NCBI GenBank assembly: GCA_050950785.1
Contig: JBMNIG010000005.1
Span: 31,435 to 95,434, forward strand
Reading direction: 5' to 3'
Source: JAAYOS01 sp050950785
GTDB taxonomy: Bacteria; Bacillota; Clostridia; Oscillospirales; JAAYOS01
Length of the DNA stretch: 64,000 nucleotides
In this document: positions 52,340-62,482 of the stretch, one piece after another
Layout of the letters: every line of letters starts with the position of its first letter
How positions within the stretch are numbered: the first letter of the stretch is position 1
The notes under the pieces: generated by a model
What the model saw: only the letters and a program-made list of their open reading frames with translations
Databases searched by the model: none
Told to the model about the DNA's origin: nothing
Position numbers and translations under genes: made by a program

Positions 52340-53154
52340 TGGCTATACGAACCGCCGCAGGATTTGTACTGCTGGCAATTACTTTTTTTGTTATATTTTT
52401 TGCTCCCGTATATGCTTTTCCGATTGCAGTATCGGTTATTTCTGCACTGGCAGTCCACGAAATCCTGCATACAACCGGATTTGTGCGCAAAAAACTCCTA
52501 CTTGCCTATGCAGTTATCATATCGGCACTCATACCAATTTGGGTATTTTTAGGTCAGCCCCCGGAAATTGCAACGATCGGTCTGTTTCTTTTCGTATTCC
52601 TGCTATTTATCGATTGCCTGACTGAGTCACAAGAGTCGGCCTTCGAGCATATCAGCGGTATCTTTTTCGCATCTACAGTTATACCGCTTTTCTTGTCCAG
52701 TTCTGTGCGACTGTTTGTTATGGAACATGGACGTTATCTTGTACTGATCCCGATTCTTTCAGCTTTTGGCTCAGATGTGTTCGCCTATCTCATAGGTAGT
52801 TGGTTTGGCAAGAATAAACTGTGTCCTGATATAAGTCCCAATAAGACAGTTGAAGGATCGATCGGCGGACTCTTGATGGCACCTGTTGTGACTATATTGT
52901 ATGGGCTATTATTGCAGCATGTTTATCATTTTCAGATAAATTACTTGAGCATGATCCTATACGGTCTTGCCGGTGCCTTTGCCGGACAGATAGGTGATCT
53001 ATCCATGTCCTATGTCAAAAGACAGTTCCATATAAAGGACTTTGGGAAAGTCATACCGGGACACGGTGGAATTCTTGACAGATTTGATAGCGTGCTGTTC
53101 GCAGCTCCGCTTACTGAAATATTGATCATAATTTTACCGGCGATTACCGGTTGA
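52339..53154 (+). CDS. cdsA: Phosphatidate cytidylyltransferase
   Basis: 271 residues with about eight membrane helices. The family signature is split over SYVKRQFHIKDFGKVIPGHG and GGILDRFDSVLF. It makes CDP-diacylglycerol for phospholipids. ATG overlaps the uppS stop. dxr follows with its first bases overlapping. Confidence 0.95.
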   Translation: MAIRTAAGFVLLAITFFVIFFAPVYAFPIAVSVISALAVHEILHTTGFVRKKLLLAYAVIISALIPIWVFLGQPPEIATIGLFLFVFLLFIDCLTESQESAFEHISGIFFASTVIPLFLSSSVRLFVMEHGRYLVLIPILSAFGSDVFAYLIGSWFGKNKLCPDISPNKTVEGSIGGLLMAPVVTILYGLLLQHVYHFQINYLSMILYGLAGAFAGQIGDLSMSYVKRQFHIKDFGKVIPGHGGILDRFDSVLFAAPLTEILIIILPAITG

Positions 53155-53171
53155 CAGGGAGGATCTTCAAT

Positions 53172-54320
53172 TTGCTGGCTTCGGTATTGGGATGTACCGG
53201 TTCCATAGGAATAAACACCATTGAGGTGCTTGAACACTTAAGTATACCGGTGGCTTCACTTGCAGCAGGAAAAAATTCCGTCATGATGGAGCAACTGGCA
53301 AGGCGCTGCAGGCCGAGAATTGCAGCGCTTTTCGATGAAAATGCAGCTGCCGATCTTCGAGTTCGCCTAGCTGATACCGACATCAAGGTGCTAGGCGGAG
53401 AGGACGGTGTGTTGGAAGCTGCATCAGTTGAAACTGACGTTTGTATCAATGCTATTGTAGGTATTGCAGGACTTCGACCAACCCTTACTGCATTGTCAGG
53501 TAGTCGAAGAGTGGCATTGGCAAATAAGGAGTCACTAGTTTGTGCCGGTTCAATTATTACAAAATACGCAAAAAGACTTGAAAGAGAGATCATTCCGGTT
53601 GATTCAGAGCACTCAGCAATCTTTCAAGTTCTTCAGTCTTCACACCGCAGACGGGATTTGAATAAGATTTTGCTTACAGCTTCAGGGGGCCCCTTTTTTG
53701 GCATGACTTCTGATGACCTAAAAAATGTAACGCTCAACGATGCTCTAAGACACCCAAACTGGGATATGGGAAAGAAAATTTCTGTTGATTCGGCGACGCT
53801 GATGAACAAAGGCTTGGAATTCATTGAGGCAATGCGCCTTTTTGAGGTGGAACCCGATCAAATTGAAGTAATAATCCATAGGGAGAGCATAATACATTCA
53901 ATGGTGGAATTTGTTGACGGCTCCATTATTGCACAATTGGGCGTGGCCGACATGAAAATCCCAATTCAATATGCTATAACCTTTCCGGACAGAGAGCCAT
54001 CTAATGCCAAATCCCTTGATTTATTCGAAATAGGGCGGTTATCATTTAATCAGCCGGATATAGATACATTTCCATGTCTTGGTTTAGCGATAAAGGCTGC
54101 ACAGGATGGGGAAGGTGCATGTGTACGTTTGAACGCTGCAAATGAAGCGGCTGTTGAACTGTTTCTTGAGCAAAAAATAAAGTTTGTCGATATACCAAAG
54201 CTGACGGAATATGTTACAAACAACCTTAATGTTCCTGGCGAGCCATCGCTTTTAGAGATTTTTGAAATTGATGCAGAATCCCGTCGCATGGTTTATGATA
54301 AAGCGGCAAATATGCGTTAG
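53172..54320 (+). CDS. dxr: 1-deoxy-D-xylulose 5-phosphate reductoisomerase
   Basis: 382 residues. NADPH motif VLGCTGSIGINTIEVL (Cys replaces the usual Ser), metal ligands in IIPVDSEHSAIFQ and the SASGGPF-like TASGGPFFG, plus NKGLEFIEAMRLF. MEP pathway second enzyme. TTG 53172 is chosen: GGGAGG lies 9 nt upstream and it gives the usual short N-terminus; TTG 53151 overlaps cdsA without a site. Confidence 0.94.
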   Translation: MLASVLGCTGSIGINTIEVLEHLSIPVASLAAGKNSVMMEQLARRCRPRIAALFDENAAADLRVRLADTDIKVLGGEDGVLEAASVETDVCINAIVGIAGLRPTLTALSGSRRVALANKESLVCAGSIITKYAKRLEREIIPVDSEHSAIFQVLQSSHRRRDLNKILLTASGGPFFGMTSDDLKNVTLNDALRHPNWDMGKKISVDSATLMNKGLEFIEAMRLFEVEPDQIEVIIHRESIIHSMVEFVDGSIIAQLGVADMKIPIQYAITFPDREPSNAKSLDLFEIGRLSFNQPDIDTFPCLGLAIKAAQDGEGACVRLNAANEAAVELFLEQKIKFVDIPKLTEYVTNNLNVPGEPSLLEIFEIDAESRRMVYDKAANMR

Positions 54321-54340
54321 TTTCAAGGAGGAGGTTTACC

Positions 54341-55405
54341 ATTATAAATATTCTGTATTTATTGCTTGCCATTTTTGTATTCGGTTTGCAGATTTTTGTT
54401 CATGAACTCGGCCACTTTGTAACAGCCAGGATCTTTAGAGTTACAGTCAATGAATTTGCACTGGGTATGGGTCCGGCTATAATTAAAAAGAAAGTAAAAC
54501 AAACTCAGTACTCTATTAGGCTACTTCCTATTGGCGGTTACTGCGCCATGGAGGGAGAAGATGAGGAATCTTCCGCAGAAGGGGCATTTAACAGAAAGCC
54601 AGTTTGGCAACGCTGTATTATCATATCTGCCGGTGCAATAATGAATTTCATATCCGGATTTTTGATCATAGTGATTTTGATGATGCCTGTTACTCAATAT
54701 GCAACACCGGAGATTGCGGCTTTTGATGAAGGGTTCCCATATCGTGGCGAAGCAATGCTTATGGAAAATGACAGGATCCTAAAAATAAATGGCTACAGGA
54801 TCTATACCAACCAGGATGTCAGTCTGTTTTTGTCCCATGGAATAGGCAAGCCATATGATATTCTAGTTGAGCGTGGCGGTCAAAAAGTACTGATTAGAGA
54901 TCTTCAGCTTAAACAACATGAATATATGACAGAAGTACAGACGGAATCAGGAACCGAAGTTGTGCCAATGCTAAGGTATGGACTCAAGTTCAAGACCAGG
55001 TCGGCCGGATTCTTCGATAAGCTACGCCTTTCATGGTACAATGCTATAAATTTTGTCAGACTGGTAAAGGTGAGTCTGTTCGATTTACTTTCAGGTAAAG
55101 CGAAACTATCCGAGCTTTCAGGGCCTGTCGGAATTACCTCAGCGCTAACCGAGACTGCTAAAACCTCCATGTCAGGTATGTGGATGTTCGTTGCGCTGAT
55201 TGCAGTTAATTTATCAGTTCTGAATCTGCTCCCTCTGCCTGCGCTAGATGGAGGAAGGATCATATTTCTCTTGGTGGAGCTGATCCGGCGCAAGCCAATA
55301 AACCCCAAATATGAAGGCTATGTACATTTAGTTGGCCTTGCGCTTTTTATGGTTTTAATGGTATATGTAGCTTATAATGACATTCTTCGGTTGATCAGTC
55401 AGTAA
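54341..55405 (+). CDS. rseP: RIP metalloprotease RseP (site-2 protease)
   Basis: About 354 residues. Zinc motif HELGH in IFVHELGHFVTARIF near residue 22, PDZ domain in the middle, and NLLPLPALDGG at the C-terminus. It cuts membrane anti-sigma factors and leftover signal peptides. The only good ribosome binding site (AAGGAGGAGG, 54326-54335) has ATT at 54341 at ideal distance and no ATG, GTG or TTG; TTG 54362 would cut off seven hydrophobic residues of the first helix. The ATT start is inferred. The stop overlaps ispG. Confidence 0.9.
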   Translation: MINILYLLLAIFVFGLQIFVHELGHFVTARIFRVTVNEFALGMGPAIIKKKVKQTQYSIRLLPIGGYCAMEGEDEESSAEGAFNRKPVWQRCIIISAGAIMNFISGFLIIVILMMPVTQYATPEIAAFDEGFPYRGEAMLMENDRILKINGYRIYTNQDVSLFLSHGIGKPYDILVERGGQKVLIRDLQLKQHEYMTEVQTESGTEVVPMLRYGLKFKTRSAGFFDKLRLSWYNAINFVRLVKVSLFDLLSGKAKLSELSGPVGITSALTETAKTSMSGMWMFVALIAVNLSVLNLLPLPALDGGRIIFLLVELIRRKPINPKYEGYVHLVGLALFMVLMVYVAYNDILRLISQ

Positions 55406-56472
55406 TGATAGGGGTGTGTGTATTGGAACGGATCATTACAAAGCGAATTAATGTTGGTGGTGTGCCCATGGGAGGTGGAGCACCTATAACCGTTCAGTCA
55501 ATGACAAACACCAAAACTGCAGATGTTGATGCTACTGTTAGACAAATCAGATCCCTGGAGAATGTGGGATGTGATATTATCAGGGTCGCTGTACCCGACA
55601 AAGATGCAGCACTAGCTATACGAGAAATAAAGAAGCAGATCAACCTGCCTCTGGTAGCAGATATACATTTTGATTACAGGCTTGCCTTACTTGCTGTTGA
55701 GTCGGGAGCCGACAAGATCAGAATAAATCCCGGCAATATTGGCGGACGTGAACGTGTCAGGGCTGTAGTTTCTGCATGCAAGGAGAGAAGTATCCCGATC
55801 CGAATAGGTGTTAACAGCGGTTCGGTATCAAAGGACTTGATAGAAAAGCACGGAGGACCAACCGCACAAGCACTTGTAGAATCAGCTCTTTCACATGTGA
55901 ATATTCTTGAAGAAGAGGACTTTACAGATATCTGCTTATCCCTTAAGGCATCAAGCGTTCCTATAACGATCGAAAGCTATCGCTTGATGAGCAAAATGCG
56001 CAACTATCCACTCCATATTGGTGTTACAGAAGCAGGCACTGCCTTTGCCGGTACTATCAAGTCTGCCATTGGTATCGGAGCGCTACTAAGTGAAGGTATA
56101 GGCGACACTATCCGTGTATCGCTTACAGACCAACCTGAAGAGGAGGTTCGCGTAGGAATTGCCATTCTGAAGTCTTTGCAGCTTCGTAAGGGTGGCATTG
56201 AGGTTGTGTCCTGTCCAACCTGCGGTCGTACACAAATCGATCTTATCGGATTGGCACAGCAAGTTGAACAAGCTGTCGAAAATATAGACAAGGACATAAA
56301 AATTGCTGTCATGGGATGCGCGGTAAACGGCCCCGGCGAGTCACGAGATGCTGATATTGGAATAACAGGAGGAAACGGGGTTGGAATGCTGTTCCTCAAA
56401 GGCGAGCCATATAAAAGAGTACCGTATGATAGACTTCTTGATGAATTACTAAAGCTGATTGAGAGCTTTTGA
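55405..56472 (+). CDS. ispG: 4-hydroxy-3-methylbut-2-enyl diphosphate synthase (flavodoxin)
   Basis: 355 residues. Iron-sulfur cysteines in SCPTCGRT and MGCAVNGPGE; VQSMTNTKT and DIHFDYRLAL conserved. MEP pathway sixth enzyme. ATG 55405 overlaps the rseP stop; TTG 55423 behind AGGGGTG is an alternative start. dxr and ispG in one operon supply isoprenoids for uppS. Confidence 0.95.
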   Translation: MIGVCVLERIITKRINVGGVPMGGGAPITVQSMTNTKTADVDATVRQIRSLENVGCDIIRVAVPDKDAALAIREIKKQINLPLVADIHFDYRLALLAVESGADKIRINPGNIGGRERVRAVVSACKERSIPIRIGVNSGSVSKDLIEKHGGPTAQALVESALSHVNILEEEDFTDICLSLKASSVPITIESYRLMSKMRNYPLHIGVTEAGTAFAGTIKSAIGIGALLSEGIGDTIRVSLTDQPEEEVRVGIAILKSLQLRKGGIEVVSCPTCGRTQIDLIGLAQQVEQAVENIDKDIKIAVMGCAVNGPGESRDADIGITGGNGVGMLFLKGEPYKRVPYDRLLDELLKLIESF

Positions 56473-56538
56473 TATACCTGCTACTTAATATTGGCAGGGG
56501 ATTGAAGAATATGTGCGATATTGAATTGGAGACCGAGA

Positions 56539-59500
56539 ATGGCCTATTATCCTTTTGATAAAGTTTTCCCAGAGGTGGGACAACAGTTTTCCGACTTACA
56601 GGTCGGAGAAGTGCTTGTTGATGCAAAGAATCGCAGTTTACATGTTGAACTGATGTTGAACTCCCCGAATAGCTTTGGCGACCTTGATAATGTTCGCGAA
56701 GCGCTAAAGCAGACTTATCAACTGACTTCGGTTGAAATAGCTCCGAAACTTCCGAAATCTTCAGTTGACCAGGGTATCAAGCTTGCAATGCAGCTTAGCA
56801 GCAGTGAATACCCTTATGCTGTTCCACTCCTAGAAAACTGTGAGACCGAAATCAACGGTCTTTCTCTGTATATTAGGGTACAGCGTGGCGGTGTTGATTT
56901 ATTGAAAGCTTGGTCTGAACATGTTTCTTCTTTGATCAAACAGTGGTATGACCGTGATCTAAAAATCACAATAAAAAACGGCGGCGATGTAGACCATCTA
57001 ATAAAGCAGATAGAAACCGAGAAAAACAACTCCATTAGCAAAGAAGTAAAGCGTAGACCTTTCGTCAACAAGAAAGTTACAAACCAACCACGTTCTTTGA
57101 TGGGCAGAAAGATGCGGCTTTCGCATATACCTATGTCAGAGCTAAGCCTTGATACGGGAACAGCTGCCGTAAAGGGTGTTATATTTTCGATCAATCATAG
57201 AGAAATCAAAAATAGAAATGCTTACATACTATGCTTTGACATTACCGACTATACGGGCTCGGTTCGTATCAACTCCTTCATGGAAAAAGAAAAGGCAGAG
57301 CCGATAATCAATGAGTTGAAACTTGGAATGTCTGTTGAGGTTTATGGAAGAGTAAGTTTCAACAAGTATGAAAATGATTTGGTTTTGGATCCAAGCAGTA
57401 TTATTGTAGGACAACCGATGCCTCAACGGGAGGATATTGCCCCGTCAAAGCGGGTAGAGCTTCATTTTCACACTCGTATGTCAAATATGGATGCCGTTGT
57501 AGGCGCAAAAGAAGCCGTTGAGAGGGCTGCTAGCTGGGGGCATAAGGCTGTAGCGATAACAGACCACGGCGTAGTTCAGGCTTTTCCGGAGGCGATGGCA
57601 GCATCTGAAAAAGTCAATAGGAATAGACCTGAAGACGATAAATTCAAAGTTTTGTATGGGACAGAGGCATATTTCGTCAATGACATTGAAAGGATCCGTT
57701 CAGTATACGGCAATGCTTCTGCGATGATAGAAGGAGAGTTTGTCGCCTTTGATATCGAGACGACCGGACTTTCAGCAGCCAAGGATGAAATTATCGAGAT
57801 TGGTGCTGTGGTGTTTAGAAACGGTGAAATAATCGATACATTCAACACCTTTGTAAATCCCCATCGCCATATACCTGAAAAAATAACGGAGCTGACCGGA
57901 ATTAACGATGAGATGGTAGCAGACGCCCCCGGAGTAGAGGAAGCAGTAACTCGTTTTCTTGAGTTCACAAAGGGCATGGTACTTGCTGCGCACAATGCAA
58001 CATTTGACATTGGATTTATTGCAGCCGCATGCAAGAGATTCGATATACCATTTAGCCCCACATTCATCGACACACGGAACATGTCCCGGGCAATGTTGCC
58101 CAATCTAAGAAAGTTCGATCTACATACTGTTGCCACTGAGTTGAACGCTCCTAAATTCAATCATCATAGGGCATCTGCAGACGCCGGGGCAGCAGCATAT
58201 GTTCTCTCGTTTTTGCTCGACAGACTAAAAAAATCCGGTTTGAAGGATATCCAGGAAATAAATAGTTATCTGGCCTCAAACGCAGAAGCCTCCACAAATA
58301 CTCTAGGTGGCTCCAACCATATGATAATTCTGGTTCAGAATCAAACTGGTCTTCGTAATCTCTACGAACTGGTAAGTCTGTCGCACTTGAAATATTACAG
58401 GAGAAATCCAATAATACCTCGAAGTGAATTAGATAAAAGGAGAGAGGGTTTACTGGTAGGTAGCGCCTGTGAAAGTGGTGAACTTTACAAAGCAATTCTT
58501 GCTGGTAGGTCGGAAAGTGAGATCAGAAGGATCGCAGAATATTATGATTTCTTAGAGATTCAGCCGTTGGGAAATAATGAATTTCTGATTAGGGACGGGA
58601 AGGTTCGTGGCTGGGAAGCTCTCAAGGAAATAAATCGCAAGATCGTCCATCTGGGTGATATATTAAAAAAGCCTGTTGTTGCAACTTGCGATGTGCACTT
58701 CATGGAGCCCCGCGACGAGGTTTATAGAAGGATTCTTATGGCAGGCAAAGGTTTTGCAGATGCTGACCAGCAGGCTCCGTTATATTTTCGTACCACCTAT
58801 GAAATGTTGGATGAGTTTTCTTATCTGGGGAAAGAGAAAGCACATGAGGTTGTCATAGAGAACACTAACAAGATAGCAGATATGTGTGACTTTGTACGCC
58901 CCATAAAGGAAGGCACTTATGCACCTGAAATTGAGGGATCAGCCGAAGAATTACATAGACTGGTTGAGGATAAAGTACTTGAGCTTTACGGAGAAAATCC
59001 TCCGTCCGAGGTGCGCAACCGTGTTGATGTTGAGATGGATTCTATAATAAAGCATCACTTTGATGTCATCTATATGATTGCGCAGAAACTGGTTTCTAAG
59101 TCCTTAGAAGACGGTTATCTGGTTGGGTCCAGGGGCTCGGTAGGTTCATCTGTAGTAGCTTACTTCTCCGGTATCACCGAAGTAAATTCGTTACCACCTC
59201 ATTATCGGTGCCCAAAATGCAAGCATAGTGATTTTAATCATGGCGTTGATGCAGCAAGCGGACCTGATCTTCCTGACAGGAACTGTCCCGTCTGTGGAAC
59301 AGGATTTGTCAAAGAAGGTTTTGACATACCCTTTGCTACATTTCTGGGCTTTGATGGTGACAAAACCCCGGATATCGATCTCAACTTCTCGGGTGAGTAT
59401 CAGGCAAGGGCACATAAAGAGACAGAAGTACTTTTCGGAAAAGGAAAGGTATTTCGAGCAGGAACTATCGGAACACTTGCAGAAAAAACGGCATATGGTT

Positions 59501-60789
59501 TTGTAAAGAAATATATGGAAGAGCGTGGGAAAGTTCTATCCCGCGCCGAAGAAAACAGATTGTTAAAAGGTCTTGTTGGGGTAAAGAGAACAACAGGTCA
59601 GCACCCGGGTGGACTGATCGTTGTGCCCAAAAACAACTCAATATATGAGTTTTGCCCTGTGCAGCATCCCGCTGACGACGCAAAATCAGGCATCATAACA
59701 ACACACTTTGATTACCATTCCATTGAAGAGAATCTATTGAAGCTGGACCTACTTGGTCATGACGATCCGACGATGATTCGTATGCTATATGACCTGACAG
59801 GATATGATCCGCAGCAAATTCCCCTTGATGACAAGGCCACCATGAGTCTCTTCACATCAACAGAAGCCTTGGGCTTTATAAACGACCCCATTTGTGGAAA
59901 TTCCGGTACATTTGCCGTGCCGGAGTTTGGAACAAGGTTTGTTAGGGAAATGCTCTCGCAGACAAAGCCTACAACCTTCGATGAATTGATCCGCATTTCC
60001 GGACTTAGCCATGGAACCGACGTGTGGCTTAATAATGGTCAGGATATTATAAACAGCGGAACTGCGACTCTTAAGGAAATCATAGCTGCCCGTGATGACA
60101 TAATGTTATATCTGATCTCAAAAGGAATTGACAGGAAGCTTTCGTTTACGATCATGGAAAGTGTTCGAAAAGGAAGAGGTCTAAAGCCCGAGTGGGAAAC
60201 TGAGATGAAAAGGCATGATGTTCCTGAATGGTACATAGAGTCATGCAAAAAGATCAAGTATATGTTCCCGAAAGCCCATGCGGCGGCCTATGTGCTAATG
60301 GCATTTAGGATAGCCTGGTATAAGGTGCACTATCCCAAGGAATTTTACACTGCCTATTTTTCGATTCGAGCAAACTCATTTGATGCAGAGATCATGACCC
60401 ACGGAATTGATAGGGTAGTCAGAAAAATCAAGGAGATAGAAAGTAATCCAAATGCCAAGGCAGTAGAAAAGGAAATGATGGTCACCCTTGAGGTCGTTTA
60501 CGAGTTTTATAAGCGTGGCTTTACTTTTGATCCCATCGATCTGTATTTGTCGGATGCAGTGAATTTCATTCCGGGCGAAAAAAGCCTTAGGCCACCTTTC
60601 ACTGCTATTCCCGGTTTAGGAGAAACAGCAGCAAGAGACATTGTCTCTGCTCGAGAGAATGGCAAGTTTTTGTCAGCTGAAGAGCTGTCAATGCGTTGCC
60701 CCAAGGTTTCAAAGACAGTTATTGAGTTGTTGAGGTCAAACGGCGTTCTGCAAGATCTGCCTGATTCCAGTCAAGTTACTCTTTTTTGA
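56539..60789 (+). CDS. polC: DNA polymerase III alpha subunit, PolC type
   Basis: 1416 residues from ATG 56539. Order: N-terminal domain, OB fold (about 205-300), PHP domain start VELHFHTRMSNMDAV (about 308), 3'-5' exonuclease FVAFDIETTGLSAA (about 404) with HNATFDIGF, rest of PHP, zinc site RCPKCKHSD...NCPVCGTGF (about 892-920), polymerase core with PDIDLNFSGEYQ (about 946) and the helix-hairpin region at the end. Main leading-strand replicase of low-GC Gram-positives. GGAG site 8 nt upstream. Terminator follows at 60895. Confidence 0.97.
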   Translation: MAYYPFDKVFPEVGQQFSDLQVGEVLVDAKNRSLHVELMLNSPNSFGDLDNVREALKQTYQLTSVEIAPKLPKSSVDQGIKLAMQLSSSEYPYAVPLLENCETEINGLSLYIRVQRGGVDLLKAWSEHVSSLIKQWYDRDLKITIKNGGDVDHLIKQIETEKNNSISKEVKRRPFVNKKVTNQPRSLMGRKMRLSHIPMSELSLDTGTAAVKGVIFSINHREIKNRNAYILCFDITDYTGSVRINSFMEKEKAEPIINELKLGMSVEVYGRVSFNKYENDLVLDPSSIIVGQPMPQREDIAPSKRVELHFHTRMSNMDAVVGAKEAVERAASWGHKAVAITDHGVVQAFPEAMAASEKVNRNRPEDDKFKVLYGTEAYFVNDIERIRSVYGNASAMIEGEFVAFDIETTGLSAAKDEIIEIGAVVFRNGEIIDTFNTFVNPHRHIPEKITELTGINDEMVADAPGVEEAVTRFLEFTKGMVLAAHNATFDIGFIAAACKRFDIPFSPTFIDTRNMSRAMLPNLRKFDLHTVATELNAPKFNHHRASADAGAAAYVLSFLLDRLKKSGLKDIQEINSYLASNAEASTNTLGGSNHMIILVQNQTGLRNLYELVSLSHLKYYRRNPIIPRSELDKRREGLLVGSACESGELYKAILAGRSESEIRRIAEYYDFLEIQPLGNNEFLIRDGKVRGWEALKEINRKIVHLGDILKKPVVATCDVHFMEPRDEVYRRILMAGKGFADADQQAPLYFRTTYEMLDEFSYLGKEKAHEVVIENTNKIADMCDFVRPIKEGTYAPEIEGSAEELHRLVEDKVLELYGENPPSEVRNRVDVEMDSIIKHHFDVIYMIAQKLVSKSLEDGYLVGSRGSVGSSVVAYFSGITEVNSLPPHYRCPKCKHSDFNHGVDAASGPDLPDRNCPVCGTGFVKEGFDIPFATFLGFDGDKTPDIDLNFSGEYQARAHKETEVLFGKGKVFRAGTIGTLAEKTAYGFVKKYMEERGKVLSRAEENRLLKGLVGVKRTTGQHPGGLIVVPKNNSIYEFCPVQHPADDAKSGIITTHFDYHSIEENLLKLDLLGHDDPTMIRMLYDLTGYDPQQIPLDDKATMSLFTSTEALGFINDPICGNSGTFAVPEFGTRFVREMLSQTKPTTFDELIRISGLSHGTDVWLNNGQDIINSGTATLKEIIAARDDIMLYLISKGIDRKLSFTIMESVRKGRGLKPEWETEMKRHDVPEWYIESCKKIKYMFPKAHAAAYVLMAFRIAWYKVHYPKEFYTAYFSIRANSFDAEIMTHGIDRVVRKIKEIESNPNAKAVEKEMMVTLEVVYEFYKRGFTFDPIDLYLSDAVNFIPGEKSLRPPFTAIPGLGETAARDIVSARENGKFLSAEELSMRCPKVSKTVIELLRSNGVLQDLPDSSQVTLF

Positions 60790-60894
60790 ACACAACGCTA
60801 ACACTGTCCGACAACCAGTAGGTCAATAAACGTGTAAAACGTGTAGGTTAAGTAATGATGCAAAAACGATAGGCGACAATCCCAGCAACTTCCG

Positions 60895-60929
60895 AATCGA
60901 GTTAACTTGTTAATAGTTAGCTCGATTTT
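60895..60929 (+). terminator. Terminator after polC
   Basis: 13-bp stem AATCGAGTTAACT/AGTTAGCTCGATT with one G-T pair, 7-nt loop and four T, 106 bp after the polC stop codon. Confidence 0.75.
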
Positions 60930-61187
60930 GCTATACAACGCGAAGCTGTGCCGTCCATGACTTATTTAGCCTTAGTTTAGCGCGGAAGAAAAAGTTTTCA
61001 AGTTTCAGATAATAGGGTATAAGGGCGAGGGAGGATAAGGGCGGATAAAATTATTCTTTCAGAGGCAATCATTGTCTCTTTTACATCTTGACGAAGATGC
61101 TTTAATATGATACATTGATAAATAGATAAAGCATAAATGAGTAAGAATATTTTTTACGACAAATGCGGTCAAAACTGGGTTCTAATT

Positions 61188-61217
61188 TTGATAAAATCAA
61201 ACGTTATAGCGTAATAT
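61188..61217 (+). promoter_or_regulatory. Candidate promoter of the his operon
   Basis: TTGATA (61188-61193), 18-bp spacer, TAATAT (61212-61217), 60 bp before hisZ. A second possibility is TTGACG-N17-TACATT at 61088-61116, next to a 6-bp hairpin. No T-box or His leader peptide was seen in 60930-61276. Confidence 0.45.
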
Positions 61218-61276
61218 TTCGCCTAATGCCGCTCAATGTAGGATAAATGATTTGTAGTGATTGAAACGGAGATAGT

Positions 61277-62482
61277 ATGAAACCATATGCAATTCAACTA
61301 CCAAATGGAGCTAAAGATAGTTTGTTCAGTGAATGCCGCGTACGGAGAGAGCTTGAATCCAAACTTGCCGAACTGTTTGAGAAAAGAGGATTTAACGAAA
61401 TAATTTCTTCGACGCTGGAGTATTACGACACATTCCTTAGAACGGGTAACAGCTTGCCCGAGGAAGAGATGTACAAAGTAATCGACAGAGACGGTAGGAT
61501 AATGGTGCTTCGACCTGATCTTACTACACCAATAGCACGGGTCTATGCCACAAAGCTAAAACAAGCACCTGATCCACAACGTCTATACTATATTCAAAAT
61601 ATATTTAGGTCCGGACATTCATTAAAGGGCCAAGATACTGAAATCACACAGGCGGGAGTTGAGTTGATCGGGACCAATGATTTCAAGTCCGATTTGGAGA
61701 TACTTAGTCTCGCTGTCAAAGCTCTTGAAATCTGTTCTGTTAAGAGATTCCATATAGAGATTGGACATTCAGGGCTATTTCGTGCTCTGTTACGCCAACT
61801 CAACTGTGGTGAGGAAACTGCAGAAGAAATTCGGCGGTACACCGAGCAAAAGAATTTTGCAGCACTAAACGATTTGCTTGAAGAATATAAACATATGCCC
61901 GCAATGTACTCACTCACAAAGCTTATTGGGATGTTTGGCGGGGAAGAGATACTGAGCGAAGCAAGGACTTTAGCAGATGACGAGGAATCTAACTCATGCA
62001 TTGACTATCTTGAGTCTCTATACGGTGAGCTAAAAAGTGCCGGCATGGAAGATTATATCCGTTTTGATCTGGGGCTTGTAAGCAAAATCAACTATTATAC
62101 GGGTATCGTTTTCTTAGGATATGCTGAAGGAATTGGAGAACCTGTATTAGCCGGAGGCAGATATGATGGACTAACTGCTGTTTTTGGATCTGAAGCACCT
62201 GCAACCGGCTTTGGTATAAACCTCAACTCTATTATAAAACAGATACCACAAGAGCCGGTCGAACCTCGCGAGACTATAATTCACTATGAGACCGGCAGAC
62301 TGGGCGATGCCCTATCTCTTTTGTCCGATAGTTCACTTGGACGTAGCGAGCTGTCACCATGCGACACGGTCGAAAAAACTCTCCAGTTGGCCAAAGATCG
62401 CAATGCAAAGCGCGTTATTATTCTGAAGGCGTCAGGACAAATGAGAGATATCAATATTGACTATACGGAGTTAGGCCAATGA
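61277..62482 (+). CDS. hisZ: ATP phosphoribosyltransferase regulatory subunit HisZ
   Basis: 401 residues, histidyl-tRNA-synthetase-like but without the tRNA-binding domain. LPNGAKDSLFSECRVRRELE, VLRPDLTTPIARVYATKL and AGGRYDGLTAVFG are motif 2/3-like parts. It activates the short-form HisG. It overlaps hisG by 4 bp (ATGA). Confidence 0.93.
   Translation: MKPYAIQLPNGAKDSLFSECRVRRELESKLAELFEKRGFNEIISSTLEYYDTFLRTGNSLPEEEMYKVIDRDGRIMVLRPDLTTPIARVYATKLKQAPDPQRLYYIQNIFRSGHSLKGQDTEITQAGVELIGTNDFKSDLEILSLAVKALEICSVKRFHIEIGHSGLFRALLRQLNCGEETAEEIRRYTEQKNFAALNDLLEEYKHMPAMYSLTKLIGMFGGEEILSEARTLADDEESNSCIDYLESLYGELKSAGMEDYIRFDLGLVSKINYYTGIVFLGYAEGIGEPVLAGGRYDGLTAVFGSEAPATGFGINLNSIIKQIPQEPVEPRETIIHYETGRLGDALSLLSDSSLGRSELSPCDTVEKTLQLAKDRNAKRVIILKASGQMRDINIDYTELGQ

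Noticed and set aside
60930..61276. T-box or histidine leader peptide before hisZ
   Set aside because: No His-codon run and no T-box motif; only promoter-like boxes and a short hairpin.
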